From: an uncultured Clostridium sp.
GTDB lineage: Bacteria > Cyanobacteriota > Vampirovibrionia > Gastranaerophilales > Gastranaerophilaceae
Reading direction: 5' to 3'
Length of the DNA stretch: 15,776 bases
Assembly (NCBI GenBank): GCA_905212085.1
Contig: CAJMDF010000043.1
Coordinates: forward strand, 1 to 15,776
Position numbers and translations under genes: made by a program. The notes beneath the pieces were generated by a model. That model worked only from the letters and a program-made list of their open reading frames with translations, was not told the DNA's origin and searched no databases. Each line of letters starts with the position of its first letter. Position 1 is the stretch's first letter. Positions 7,383 to 15,237 of the stretch are shown here, in pieces.

Positions 7383-8057
7383 TTATACCTCTTTAAATAA
7401 CATTGATAAATCTGCTATATCTTTTTCATTTTTTTGTATTGTTGCTACAACTTTTATACCTGTTAGGTTTTCAACTTGTTCTTTGTTATCTTTTTGCATA
7501 AAGTCATTTTTGTTATAGTTGTTAATTATTATCCCTTTTACATTAATTCCTTTATTTTTAGCGTATTCTGTTGTTAATACAGTCGAATTTATTGTCCCTA
7601 ATTCCCCAGATGCAACAACTAATATATCAAGATCTAAAGCTTTTATTACATCAGGAAGCATAAGTTTTTCATCTCCAAGATTAAAAGGACATACAATTCC
7701 ACCTGCACCTTCTACAACTACATAATCATATTGACTTTTTATTTTATCAAAGTCTTTTTTTATTTTTTCTAATTTTATAGGATTATTTTCTATTTGTGAT
7801 GCAAGATGTGGAGATACTGCAGTTTTGTATACAAACGAAACGCAATCAAGAGGTTTTGTATTTATTCCGGCTGTGTCTATTACAAATTTACAGTCCCCAG
7901 GGATTAATTCCCCATTTATAATTTCAGCCCCGCTTAGTGCAGGCTTGAAATATCCACAGTTGTATCCAAGTTCTCTTAATTTTTTTACAATTAAAGCTGA
8001 AATATATGTTTTACCAACGTCTGTCCCAGTTGCTGTTATAAATATTGCCTTAGTCAT
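7383..8057 (-). CDS. bioD: Dethiobiotin synthetase (BioD)
   Basis: BioD uses ATP and CO2 to close the ureido ring of DAPA, giving dethiobiotin, the substrate of biotin synthase. In the 224-aa form the P-loop is GTDVGKTY at 11-18 with Lys16 and Thr17. A second conserved block, VVEGAGGIVCPF, supplies the Glu-Gly-Ala-Gly-Gly motif, and ASGELGTINSTVLTTEYA matches the family's later G-x-L-G-T-I-N motif. I chose the ATG at 8057 because GGAGG lies 4 nt upstream. An in-frame TTG at 8075 would translate that ribosome binding site into extra residues and is unlikely. It is the first gene of bioD-bioA. No bioB, bioF, bioC or birA is in the window. Confidence 0.93.
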   Translation of the reverse strand: MTKAIFITATGTDVGKTYISALIVKKLRELGYNCGYFKPALSGAEIINGELIPGDCKFVIDTAGINTKPLDCVSFVYKTAVSPHLASQIENNPIKLEKIKKDFDKIKSQYDYVVVEGAGGIVCPFNLGDEKLMLPDVIKALDLDILVVASGELGTINSTVLTTEYAKNKGINVKGIIINNYNKNDFMQKDNKEQVENLTGIKVVATIQKNEKDIADLSMLFKEV

Positions 8058-8084
8058 ACTCCCTCCAATTCCCAAATTTTTATT

Positions 8085-8120
8085 AATAAATAAAAATGCG
8101 GCAACTATATGTTACCGCAT
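8085..8120 (-). terminator. Terminator of the TpsB-type gene
   Basis: Arms 8096-8105 and 8111-8120 form a 10-bp stem with a 5-nt loop. One position is a C-A mismatch if read on the plus strand but a G-U pair in minus-strand RNA, so the fold is better on the minus strand. TTTTTATTTATT follows on that strand. It starts about 20 nt past the TpsB-type stop codon and ends about 40 nt before bioD, so bioD needs its own promoter or readthrough. Confidence 0.7.
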
Positions 8121-8141
8121 AATTTTTTTTATTCAACTTTT

Positions 8142-10133
8142 TTATAGTGATCCGCCGCCACCGTCACGGAAGTAATCATAGTGTCTTACGTCGTCATAGT
8201 TATTAATGTATTCAGCTTCAACATTCTTTTGGAATTGTGTTTTTGGTACAGCAGCTGTACTTCTAGAAGCTAGTAATGCATCAATATTTGGTGCAAGTGT
8301 TAATTCAAAGTGGAAACGACCGTATTTTCTATCAGGTTCCCAATGGTTGCTGATTAACGGATAGCCCCAATATAGTCTGGCGCTCAAGTCTCCAGGAAGT
8401 TGAACTCTTAGCCCCATACCTACAGATGCTGCGAAATAACTTCCGCCATATACATCTTCGCTAGCTGTTGGGAAAATACCTGCTGTATCTGCAAATATTG
8501 CACCTTTTACATATCTGCCGATAAATGGTATTTTTTCGCCAGAGCGAGGGCTTGTAATTTCTCTAGGTAATATTGGGAACATTAATTCACCGCTGATGAA
8601 GTATCCGTTTTTACCAATCATCATACCTTCAGAATAACCTCTTACTGTTGCTAAACCACCTGTTTGCATTTGATCTAGGTAAGGGATTTTTTTATCTCCT
8701 GGTATGATTTGATAATTACTTCTTAATTGTCCTATAATTCCGTGAGAAAAATCATGTAATCTTACTAAACTACCACTGTATTTGAAATAGTTATTGTCTC
8801 TGTCACTATTAAATATAGGGAAAGAATAATAAGCATTTTGGTTTAAGTACCAAATACCATATTTAGTATCTTTTCTCATCATTAATGCAACTTCAGCTGA
8901 TGTAATATTATCAGTACTGTTAATTGCATCTCGCATTAAATCATCAAAAAGAGCGCTTCCAGTTCTTATATCTGTAAATGTTCTAGCTCTTTTGTAGTTA
9001 ATTCCCGCATAAGTTTTTAATTCAAAACCAGGTTTTCTAACAATTGGTTGAGTATAATATAATGAATATTGGTAAGCATTACTTCCAATTTTCAAAGGTG
9101 TTAATGGTCCATATTTGATATCTGCAAATGTAGATGAGAACATGAAACCAACTCTACCGTCTTTCTTATTTACTGGAAAATTGTAATCAAAGAAAGGGCT
9201 TTGTGCTCCTCTTGAAAAATATGAACCTAAAGACATTCTGTCTCTGTGACCGAATAAGCTGTCAGCGTAAATCATTGCACCACCACGAATACTTCCGGTG
9301 CTGTAACGACCTGCATTATCCATAATACCCATTACGTGGAAAGGAAATGATTCATCTGCAACTAATTCAATATCAGTAGTTCCAGGTTTTTCACCTGCTT
9401 TCAAATTCGCAGATAATTTTATTCCGTCATTGTATCTGTTAAAGTCAAGAACGTCTTTTTCTAATTCAACAATATCAAATAATTCACCTTCTTTTTGAGG
9501 CAATCTACTAGTAATGTAGCCATCTTTTGTCCATTTATTCTGTTGGACAGTGATTGCTCCTATTTTACTTTCTGTTAATGCAATATAAATATTGCCATTT
9601 TCAACAGTTTGTTCCGGTAAAAATGCTCTTGCTGTTACAAATCCTTTTTCAGCATATAAATTATTAATACTGTCAATTACTTTTTGGATATCTTCGATAA
9701 AAACATTTTTTCCGACAATTGGTTGAACTAATTTATTAATTTCTTCTTTTGTTAATATTTCAGATGGAGCAACTTCTACAGAATTAACAAATACTCCTTT
9801 TGTATTCATTTCTTCTACAGTTGCTTGTTGTATTGATCCGCCATTATAATTTTGGATTACTTGGTTCCCTGCGTTTGGATCTTTTTCAAGTTTTTTACGA
9901 TCTTGATAATATTGATAATCTTCATTTCTATAGTTATCTTGGTATCTTTCTTTCAAATAGCTGCTATCATGCATTTGATTCATACCAGCTTCTGCACCAA
10001 TTTGTCCAGGAACTATTGGTGCACCGCCTAAAGGATCTGCAAAGGCTGGGTTAAAGGATGCAGATATTGTTAATGCAAAACTCATGCAAGTAATAGCATT
10101 AATAATATTTTTTTTAGAATTAATCTTTTTCAT
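8142..10133 (-). CDS. TpsB/ShlB-FhaC-type outer-membrane transporter with C-terminal extension
   Basis: In two-partner secretion, a TpsB pore exports a large TpsA protein across the outer membrane. This 663-aa protein has a Sec signal peptide (cleavage likely after PAFA, residue 32), then a Tyr/Gln/Asn-rich linker (about 33-113). A POTRA_2-type domain follows (114-190), with the GFVTARAFLPEQ and GNIYIALTE segments. The ShlB-like beta barrel runs from about 191 to 614, with DNAGRYSTGS (272-281) near its start and the signature VRGY loop at 497-500. Most TpsB proteins end with the last barrel strand. This one continues 49 residues beyond its last recognisable strand (FHFELTLA), ending in RDGGGGSL. 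Start at 10133: AAAGGTGAT lies just upstream and the signal peptide begins there. No TpsA-like gene is in the window. It could also be a related BamA-superfamily protein with another role. Confidence 0.85.
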   Translation of the reverse strand: MKKINSKKNIINAITCMSFALTISASFNPAFADPLGGAPIVPGQIGAEAGMNQMHDSSYLKERYQDNYRNEDYQYYQDRKKLEKDPNAGNQVIQNYNGGSIQQATVEEMNTKGVFVNSVEVAPSEILTKEEINKLVQPIVGKNVFIEDIQKVIDSINNLYAEKGFVTARAFLPEQTVENGNIYIALTESKIGAITVQQNKWTKDGYITSRLPQKEGELFDIVELEKDVLDFNRYNDGIKLSANLKAGEKPGTTDIELVADESFPFHVMGIMDNAGRYSTGSIRGGAMIYADSLFGHRDRMSLGSYFSRGAQSPFFDYNFPVNKKDGRVGFMFSSTFADIKYGPLTPLKIGSNAYQYSLYYTQPIVRKPGFELKTYAGINYKRARTFTDIRTGSALFDDLMRDAINSTDNITSAEVALMMRKDTKYGIWYLNQNAYYSFPIFNSDRDNNYFKYSGSLVRLHDFSHGIIGQLRSNYQIIPGDKKIPYLDQMQTGGLATVRGYSEGMMIGKNGYFISGELMFPILPREITSPRSGEKIPFIGRYVKGAIFADTAGIFPTASEDVYGGSYFAASVGMGLRVQLPGDLSARLYWGYPLISNHWEPDRKYGRFHFELTLAPNIDALLASRSTAAVPKTQFQKNVEAEYINNYDDVRHYDYFRDGGGGSL

Positions 10134-10155
10134 GTGATCACCTTTAAAATTGAAA

Positions 10156-10184
10156 AATATATATATTTTATTAAGTCTTGTCAA
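10156..10184 (-). promoter_or_regulatory. Sigma70-like promoter of the TpsB-type gene
   Basis: On the minus strand, a consensus -35 TTGACA (10184-10179), a 17-nt spacer and TATATT (10161-10156) form a strong promoter. Transcription would start near 10149, leaving a leader of about 16 nt that holds little more than the ribosome binding site. Confidence 0.7.
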
Positions 10185-10276
10185 ATTTATTTTTGCGTTT
10201 TATTTTATAAAAAAGGACTTTTTTTAATTTTTATTAAGATATAGTAATAAAAATTAACTTTTTTACAAAACTAGAA

Positions 10277-10306
10277 TTGACCTGTTACTATTATATATGA
10301 TATAAG
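10277..10306 (+). promoter_or_regulatory. Sigma70-like promoter of ompH
   Basis: TTGACC (10277-10282), an 18-nt spacer and TATAAG (10301-10306) match the consensus well. Transcription would start near 10313, giving a leader of about 83 nt before the ompH ATG. Confidence 0.6.
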
Positions 10307-10395
10307 TGTGCTTGTAAAGATTTTATTTTAAATTTCAATCCTTTAGAGTATGATTTAAAATGAATTTGGAACAGGTAGTGTACAAGGGAGAAAAT

Positions 10396-10857
10396 ATGAA
10401 CAAGAAGATGAAATTTGTATTAGTAGGCTTATCTACGTTTGTTATCGGTTTAACGTTGGGCAATTTTGCAATGTCTGATGTTCCATCTAAAATTGCTGTA
10501 GTAGATGTACCATCTGTGGTTAGTGCATCTTCTCAAGTTAAAGCTTTGAAAAAGGATCAGGAAGCAAAAACAAAAGAGATTGTTGCATTTATCGAAAAAG
10601 CTAGAAAAGACGTTGCAGCAACAACAGATGTAAAGAAAAAGCAAGCTTTAGAAGATAAATATAATAAGGAGTTGGCATCTAAAAAGGCTGCTATGGACAA
10701 AAATTACGCAACAAAATTATCAGCTATAGATACTGCAATTTCAAAACAAATTGAAGCTCAAGCTAAAGCCGGCGGATATGATATTGTGCTTGCAAAGGGT
10801 GCTGTATTGTATGGTGGTTCTGATATTACAGAAGCAGTAAAAAAAGCAGTAAAATAG
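10396..10857 (+). CDS. ompH: Skp/OmpH-family periplasmic chaperone
   Basis: This family forms trimeric, coiled-coil periplasmic chaperones that hold unfolded outer-membrane proteins on the way to the assembly machinery. The 153-aa protein starts with a Sec signal peptide (basic MNKKMK, hydrophobic 7-25, A-x-S cleavage site after Ser27). A mature start KIAVVDVPSVV follows (32-42), then long Lys/Glu/Ala-rich helices (about 45-128). The family's C-terminal block is AKGAVLYGGSDITEAVKKAVK, the last 21 residues. Start at 10396: GGGAG lies 5-6 nt upstream. An in-frame ATG at 10360 would add 12 residues that break the signal peptide. It is monocistronic, divergent from the TpsB-type gene and closed by a strong terminator. 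In many genomes ompH sits beside bamA or lpxD, but neither is here. Confidence 0.9.
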   Translation: MNKKMKFVLVGLSTFVIGLTLGNFAMSDVPSKIAVVDVPSVVSASSQVKALKKDQEAKTKEIVAFIEKARKDVAATTDVKKKQALEDKYNKELASKKAAMDKNYATKLSAIDTAISKQIEAQAKAGGYDIVLAKGAVLYGGSDITEAVKKAVK

Positions 10858-10880
10858 AATTTTTGTTAATAAAGGGTATA

Positions 10881-10916
10881 AAAATCCCGACTTTTTTAAA
10901 AGTCGGGATTTTTTAA
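10881..10916. terminator. Bidirectional terminator between ompH and hydA
   Basis: A perfect 15-bp inverted repeat (10881-10895 and 10898-10912; core ATCCCGACTT) sits between the convergent ompH and hydA. The GC-rich core is flanked by A-runs on one side and T-runs on the other, so U-tracts follow the stem on both strands. It starts 24 nt after the ompH stop and ends 7 nt from the hydA stop. Confidence 0.9.
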
Positions 10917-10918
10917 TA

Positions 10919-12670
10919 TTAAATGTCTTTATAAGACCCTTTAAATTTATCTGTATATATTGTGTGTAGTAATTCATGAGCTTTATGCGAATTTGGTTCT
11001 TCCAAGTATTCGTTATAAAGTTTTCTAATAGAAGGATTAAAGTGTGATTTCCGATACTGAAGTTCAGAATCTTCTTTATAAAGTCCTTGAGCGCGTTCTT
11101 CTTTAATTTTAGAATTATCACAGCTTCTTGGTTGTCCGCCTCCATTGATGCAACCTCCAGGACAGGCCATAACTTCAAGCATTTGGAATTTAGCGTTACC
11201 CTCTTTTATTTCTTTAAGAGATTTTTCAGCTTCTCTTAATGTAGATACGACTCTTACTGTAAGTTTTGTTCCTTTTAAGTCTAGTTCAATGTCTCTTGAA
11301 CGATTAGAAGTGCCTCGCATTTGTTTTATATCTACATCGTTTAAAGGTTCATTTGTCGCAAACTCATAAGCTGTTCTTACTGCAGCCTCAGCAACACCTC
11401 CTGAAGCTCCAAATATTGTTCCTGCACCTGTATATTCTCCAAAAGGAGAATCTGGAGCTTCTGCATCTAATGCATTAAAGTTTATACCTGCTTCTTTTAT
11501 CATTCTGCCTAATTCTTGAGTTGTTAAAACATAGTCAGTATCAGGTTTGCCATTAGTTGTTAATTCTGGACGTTTACATTCATATTTTTTAGCTGTGCAA
11601 GGCATTATACCAACTACTACCATATTATCTCTTTCAATTCCGAAATGTTCAGGAACAAGAGTTTTTAAAACAGGTGACAGCATACTCATTGGGGATTTAC
11701 AGCTTGATAAATGATTTAACATATCAGGATGTTCTGTTTCAAGATATTTTATCCAAGCAGGACAGCAAGACGTAAACATCGGAAGATTTTCACCTGATTT
11801 TAATCTTGATAAAAATTCGGTAGCTTCTTCCATAATAGTTAAATCCGCACCAAAATTTGTATCAAATATTAAATCAAAGCCGATTTTTCTAAGTGCAGCA
11901 TTCATTTTTCCAATAGAATTTACACCTGGTTCTAGTCCAAACATTTCACCTATTGCAACACGAGTTGCCGGAGCCATTTGAACTACAACTTTTTTGTCAG
12001 GATTTGTAATTTCTTTCCAAACTTGTTCTACATCTGATTTAATTGTCAATGCGCCTGTTGGGCATACTGCAACACATTGACCGCAGTTTACACAATCTAC
12101 TTGTCCCAGAGGTCTGCCATTCATCGGCTGAACGACTGTTTTTGCTCCTCTATTGGCAAAACCGAGAACTGCATGTCCTTGAAATTCATTACAAGCTCTT
12201 ACGCATGCTCCGCATAGTATGCATTTATTAGGATCTCTTACAATAGATGGGCTTGATGCATCTATGAGTTGATATTCATCTAGTTCTTTATCAGGATATC
12301 TAATTGTTCTAATACCATATTCTTCAGCGTATTGTTGTAATTCACAATTCCCTGATTTTTCACAAGTTAGACAATTCCTGTCATGATTTGCTAAAAGTAA
12401 TTCCAGAACTGTTTTTCTTATTCTTCTTGTTTTTTCAGTGTTAAGATGTATTTTTAACCCGTTTTCAGGAGGCATTGTGCAAGATGATTGTATTCCTCGT
12501 CCTTCAACTTCTACAACGCACATTCTGCAAGCTCCGAAAGAGGTTAAATCAGGACGATAGCAAAAAGTAGGAACATTCATACCTGCTTTCCTTATAACTT
12601 CAAGAAGGTTTGGTTCGTCAGTGAATTCAACTTCTTTTCCGTCTATAAATAATGTTTTTTTATCTGTCAT
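10919..12670 (-). CDS. hydA: [FeFe] hydrogenase catalytic subunit HydA (group A3, trimeric type)
   Basis: HydA makes or oxidises H2 at the H-cluster. In this complex type it draws electrons from NADH and reduced ferredoxin together. The 583-aa protein has an N-terminal [2Fe-2S] domain (Cys37, 48, 51, 64), a His-Cys3 [4Fe-4S] site (His96, Cys100, 103, 109) and two [4Fe-4S] sites (Cys150, 153, 156, 160 and Cys193, 196, 199, 203). The H-cluster motifs are TSCCPAW (300-306; Cys302 proton path, Cys303 ligand), MPCTAKK (Cys358) and MACPGGCINGGGQP (Cys503, Cys507). All key residues are present. A C-terminal small-subunit-like region (about 525-583) follows. The ATG follows AAGGAA at 7 nt. It is the last gene of hydCBA, 98 nt after hydB, and ends at a strong terminator. 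The maturation genes hydE, hydF and hydG are not in the window. Confidence 0.96.
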   Translation of the reverse strand: MTDKKTLFIDGKEVEFTDEPNLLEVIRKAGMNVPTFCYRPDLTSFGACRMCVVEVEGRGIQSSCTMPPENGLKIHLNTEKTRRIRKTVLELLLANHDRNCLTCEKSGNCELQQYAEEYGIRTIRYPDKELDEYQLIDASSPSIVRDPNKCILCGACVRACNEFQGHAVLGFANRGAKTVVQPMNGRPLGQVDCVNCGQCVAVCPTGALTIKSDVEQVWKEITNPDKKVVVQMAPATRVAIGEMFGLEPGVNSIGKMNAALRKIGFDLIFDTNFGADLTIMEEATEFLSRLKSGENLPMFTSCCPAWIKYLETEHPDMLNHLSSCKSPMSMLSPVLKTLVPEHFGIERDNMVVVGIMPCTAKKYECKRPELTTNGKPDTDYVLTTQELGRMIKEAGINFNALDAEAPDSPFGEYTGAGTIFGASGGVAEAAVRTAYEFATNEPLNDVDIKQMRGTSNRSRDIELDLKGTKLTVRVVSTLREAEKSLKEIKEGNAKFQMLEVMACPGGCINGGGQPRSCDNSKIKEERAQGLYKEDSELQYRKSHFNPSIRKLYNEYLEEPNSHKAHELLHTIYTDKFKGSYKDI

Positions 12671-12768
12671 TTGGTTATTCCTTATATTGAAAGTCCGGAA
12701 GGTTTGATTTTAAGATTTTACTTTATCACAACTTAATAGGTATTCTGCTCTTCCTGACTTCTGATCTT

Positions 12769-14625
12769 CTATTCTAATACTATTGCCTTGAACGGACAAT
12801 TTTTCATGCAAGCCTCACATTTGATACATTTATTAGGATCGATATGGTGAGGATGTTTTATTGTTCCGTCTATTGCACCTACAGGACAAATTCTTGCACA
12901 TTTAGTACAGCCTCTGCATAGAGATTCATCAATGACAATTTTTTTCATTGCAGTACATACTCCTGCAGGACATTTTTTATCTTTTATATGTGCAATATAT
13001 TCATCTCTGAAATATTTTAATGTTGATAATACTGGATTTGGAGCTGTTTTACCAAGTCCGCATAGGGAACCTTCTTTTACAGAATGAGCAAGTTCTTCTA
13101 AAAGTTCCAAATCGTCCATTGTACCTTTTCCTGCTACTATTTTTTCAAGTATTTTCAACATATTTTTAGTTCCTTCTCGGCAAGGCACGCATTTTCCACA
13201 GCTTTCGTGTTGTGTAAAGTTCATGAAAAATCTTGCAACTTCAACGATACAAGTCTTGTCGCTCATTACAACAAGACCGCCAGATCCTACCATTGCTCCG
13301 GCTTTGATCAGGTTATCGTAATCCATAGGAATATCCAGATGTTCTTCTGTTAAGCATCCTCCAGATGGACCTCCGATTTGAACTGCTTTGAATTTTTTAC
13401 CGTCACGCATTCCTCCGCCGATGTCAAATACTATTTCTCTTAGTGTAGTCCCCATTGGAACTTCTATAAGACCAGTATTATTTACCTCTCCCGTAAGAGC
13501 AAATGTTTTTGTTCCTTTAGAGGTTTCAGTCCCCATTTGTGCAAACCAGTCAGCTCCGTTTAGCATAATTACCGGAACATTTGCTAAGGTTTCTACGTTA
13601 TTAATAAGTGTTGGTCTGCCAAATAGACCTTTATTTGCAGGGAATGGCGGTTTTGGTCTAGGCATACCGCGTTCACCTTCGATAGATGCCATAAGAGCTG
13701 TTTCTTCTCCGCAAACAAACGCTCCTGCTCCTTCTTTGATGTGAATTTCAAGCGAAAAATCGCTACCCATAATATTTTTACCTAAGAAATGTCTTTCTTC
13801 GGCATCTTTTATTGCTTTTCTTAATCGTTTAATGGCAAGCGGATATTCAGCTCTAACATAGATATATCCTTCATCTGCGCCAATTGCAAAAGCTGCAATA
13901 GCCATTCCTTCAAGTAATTTATGAGGATCACCTTCCATTACGGATCTGTCCATAAATGCACCCGGATCACCTTCATCACCGTTACATACAATATAAGACT
14001 TTCCGCCTTTATTTGCAGCGGTAAATCTCCATTTGCGACCTGTTGGGAAACCGCCTCCGCCTCTGCCTCTTAATCCTGATTTTTCAATTGTGTCGATTAC
14101 TGAATCAGGATTATTTTCTTTTAATACATTTGCTAATGCTTCATAACCTCTTACTGCAATTGCTTCGTCAATACATTCCGCATTGATATTTCCGCAGTTC
14201 GCAAGAGCTGTTCGTGTTTGTTTTGCATAAAAATTAATATGTGCATCATCTTGTACATGTTCGTGTGTTTTTGGATCCACATATAATAATCTTTCTACAG
14301 GTTTGTTATTTTTTATATGGCTTTCATATATTTCTTCTACATCTTTTTCTTTTACTTTTACGTACGTAACGTGTTTGTCAGGGATTACTACAAGTACGCC
14401 CTGTTCGCAAAAACCGTGGCAACCTGTTGGAACTACTGTCATTTTGTCATAGTCAGTAAGAACTGATACATCAGCTCCAAGTTCTTTAAATTTTTCGATA
14501 ACTTTTAAAGAGCCGTTTGCAACACATCCTGTTCCTGCACATACAAGAACTCTTAAGCCTTGCTTACTAATATTTTCTTGTGCTTTTTTTTGTTCTTCTT
14601 TTATATCAATATTTAAGCTTGTCAT
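12769..14625 (-). CDS. hydB: NADH-binding flavoprotein subunit of the [FeFe] hydrogenase (HydB, NuoF-like)
   Basis: HydB holds FMN, binds NAD(H) and is thought to be the electron-bifurcation site. The 618-aa protein starts with a thioredoxin-fold [2Fe-2S] domain (Cys29, 34, 69, 73). The NuoF core follows, with the FMN/NADH loop GRGGGGFPTGRKW (187-199), EGAGAFVCGEETA (298-310) and the N3-type [4Fe-4S] site (Cys476, 479, 482, 522). The C-terminus carries a two-[4Fe-4S] ferredoxin domain (Cys570, 573, 576, 580 and Cys600, 603, 606, 610). Cys552 and Cys557, in KKCPAGVC, are extra candidate metal ligands just before it. This domain order is that of HydB in bifurcating hydrogenases rather than NuoF of complex I. 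Its ATG overlaps the hydC stop by one base (TAATG), and a strong AAGGAGG lies upstream inside hydC, so translation is likely coupled. Confidence 0.95.
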   Translation of the reverse strand: MTSLNIDIKEEQKKAQENISKQGLRVLVCAGTGCVANGSLKVIEKFKELGADVSVLTDYDKMTVVPTGCHGFCEQGVLVVIPDKHVTYVKVKEKDVEEIYESHIKNNKPVERLLYVDPKTHEHVQDDAHINFYAKQTRTALANCGNINAECIDEAIAVRGYEALANVLKENNPDSVIDTIEKSGLRGRGGGGFPTGRKWRFTAANKGGKSYIVCNGDEGDPGAFMDRSVMEGDPHKLLEGMAIAAFAIGADEGYIYVRAEYPLAIKRLRKAIKDAEERHFLGKNIMGSDFSLEIHIKEGAGAFVCGEETALMASIEGERGMPRPKPPFPANKGLFGRPTLINNVETLANVPVIMLNGADWFAQMGTETSKGTKTFALTGEVNNTGLIEVPMGTTLREIVFDIGGGMRDGKKFKAVQIGGPSGGCLTEEHLDIPMDYDNLIKAGAMVGSGGLVVMSDKTCIVEVARFFMNFTQHESCGKCVPCREGTKNMLKILEKIVAGKGTMDDLELLEELAHSVKEGSLCGLGKTAPNPVLSTLKYFRDEYIAHIKDKKCPAGVCTAMKKIVIDESLCRGCTKCARICPVGAIDGTIKHPHHIDPNKCIKCEACMKNCPFKAIVLE

Positions 14626-15119
14626 TAAGCAGCCTCCTTCATCAATGTATCTAATACGATAGTTATTGCATCAGATGTCATTTGCGGATACACTTTACCG
14701 TTAATTACTACTACAGGTGCAAGACCGCAGGCGCCAAGACAACTTACGGTTTCTAATGAGAAAAGTCCGTTATCACTTGTTAATTGACCGGTCGGAATAT
14801 TTAACTTAGCTCTTATAGCTGTTAAGACAGGCATTGAGCCTCTTACGTGACAAGCTGTTCCGTCACATACTTTTATTTCATATTTGCCTTTCGGCTCTAG
14901 TGAAAATTGTGCGTAAAATGTCGCAACTCCAAATACTGTAGCAGGAGATAATCCTTCAATTTTTGTACCGATATAAATTAAAGCATCTTCAGGCAGGTAT
15001 CGGTAAACTTCCTGTACTTTTTGCAAAATCGCAATCAAGTTAGATTTTTTGCAATCGTATGATTGTATAATTTCATCTAGCTTAGATGTATCGATTTTAT
15101 GAGGGTTTTCTGCACTCAT
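14625..15119 (-). CDS. hydC: [2Fe-2S] subunit of the [FeFe] hydrogenase (HydC, NuoE-like)
   Basis: HydC is the small thioredoxin-like electron-transfer subunit of the cytoplasmic hydrogenase complex. The 164-aa protein has a helical N-terminal half with LIAILQKVQEVYRYLP (28-43) and the GLSPATVFGVATFYAQF block (56-72), both typical of NuoE. The [2Fe-2S] ligands follow: Cys85 and Cys90 (in CDGTAC), and Cys127 and Cys131 (in SCLGAC). Length matches the family. The ATG at 15119 follows AGGAG at 6 nt. It is the first gene of hydCBA, behind a good promoter and an unusual leader repeat. An identical fold serves complex I, but the neighbouring HydB and HydA settle the assignment. Confidence 0.95.
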   Translation of the reverse strand: MSAENPHKIDTSKLDEIIQSYDCKKSNLIAILQKVQEVYRYLPEDALIYIGTKIEGLSPATVFGVATFYAQFSLEPKGKYEIKVCDGTACHVRGSMPVLTAIRAKLNIPTGQLTSDNGLFSLETVSCLGACGLAPVVVINGKVYPQMTSDAITIVLDTLMKEAA

Positions 15120-15156
15120 ATCGATCTCCTATGTATACTATTTTCTGATTAACCCC

Positions 15157-15198
15157 GATTGTATATAGTTATTAGAAAAGGAAAATATATATACAATC
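15157..15198. repeat. Long inverted repeat in the hydCBA leader
   Basis: Perfect 11-bp arms GATTGTATATA (15157-15167) and TATATACAATC (15188-15198) are separated by 20 nt. The repeat begins right at the expected transcript start of hydCBA (about 15200) and ends 37 nt before the hydC start codon. It could be a 5' stem-loop in the mRNA or a pair of half-sites for a regulator. It does not match the Rex site (TTGTGA-N6-TCACAA). Confidence 0.6.
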
Positions 15199-15206
15199 TT
15201 AACCAG

Positions 15207-15235
15207 ATTATCTCATAAGAGCCTTTTAAAATCAA
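15207..15235 (-). promoter_or_regulatory. Sigma70-like promoter of hydCBA
   Basis: On the minus strand, TTGATT (15235-15230), a 17-nt spacer and GATAAT (15212-15207) give a good match to consensus. The -35 begins 3 nt beyond the stop codon of the upstream gene. Transcription would start near 15200, with a leader of about 80 nt. Confidence 0.6.
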
Positions 15236-15237
15236 GT

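Noticed and set aside
8096..8120. Possible BirA operator upstream of bioD
   Set aside because: The arms are long and close together with a 5-nt loop and a T-run, as in a terminator. A BirA site has widely spaced GTTAAC-type halves, which are absent.
10741..11178. Open frame of 145 codons on the minus strand across the ompH end and hydA end
   Set aside because: It runs over a strong bidirectional terminator and two convincing genes, and its translation shows no domain or good ribosome binding site.
12671..12768. TTGTGA in the hydB-hydA gap as a Rex site
   Set aside because: The second half-site TCACAA is missing at the required spacing.
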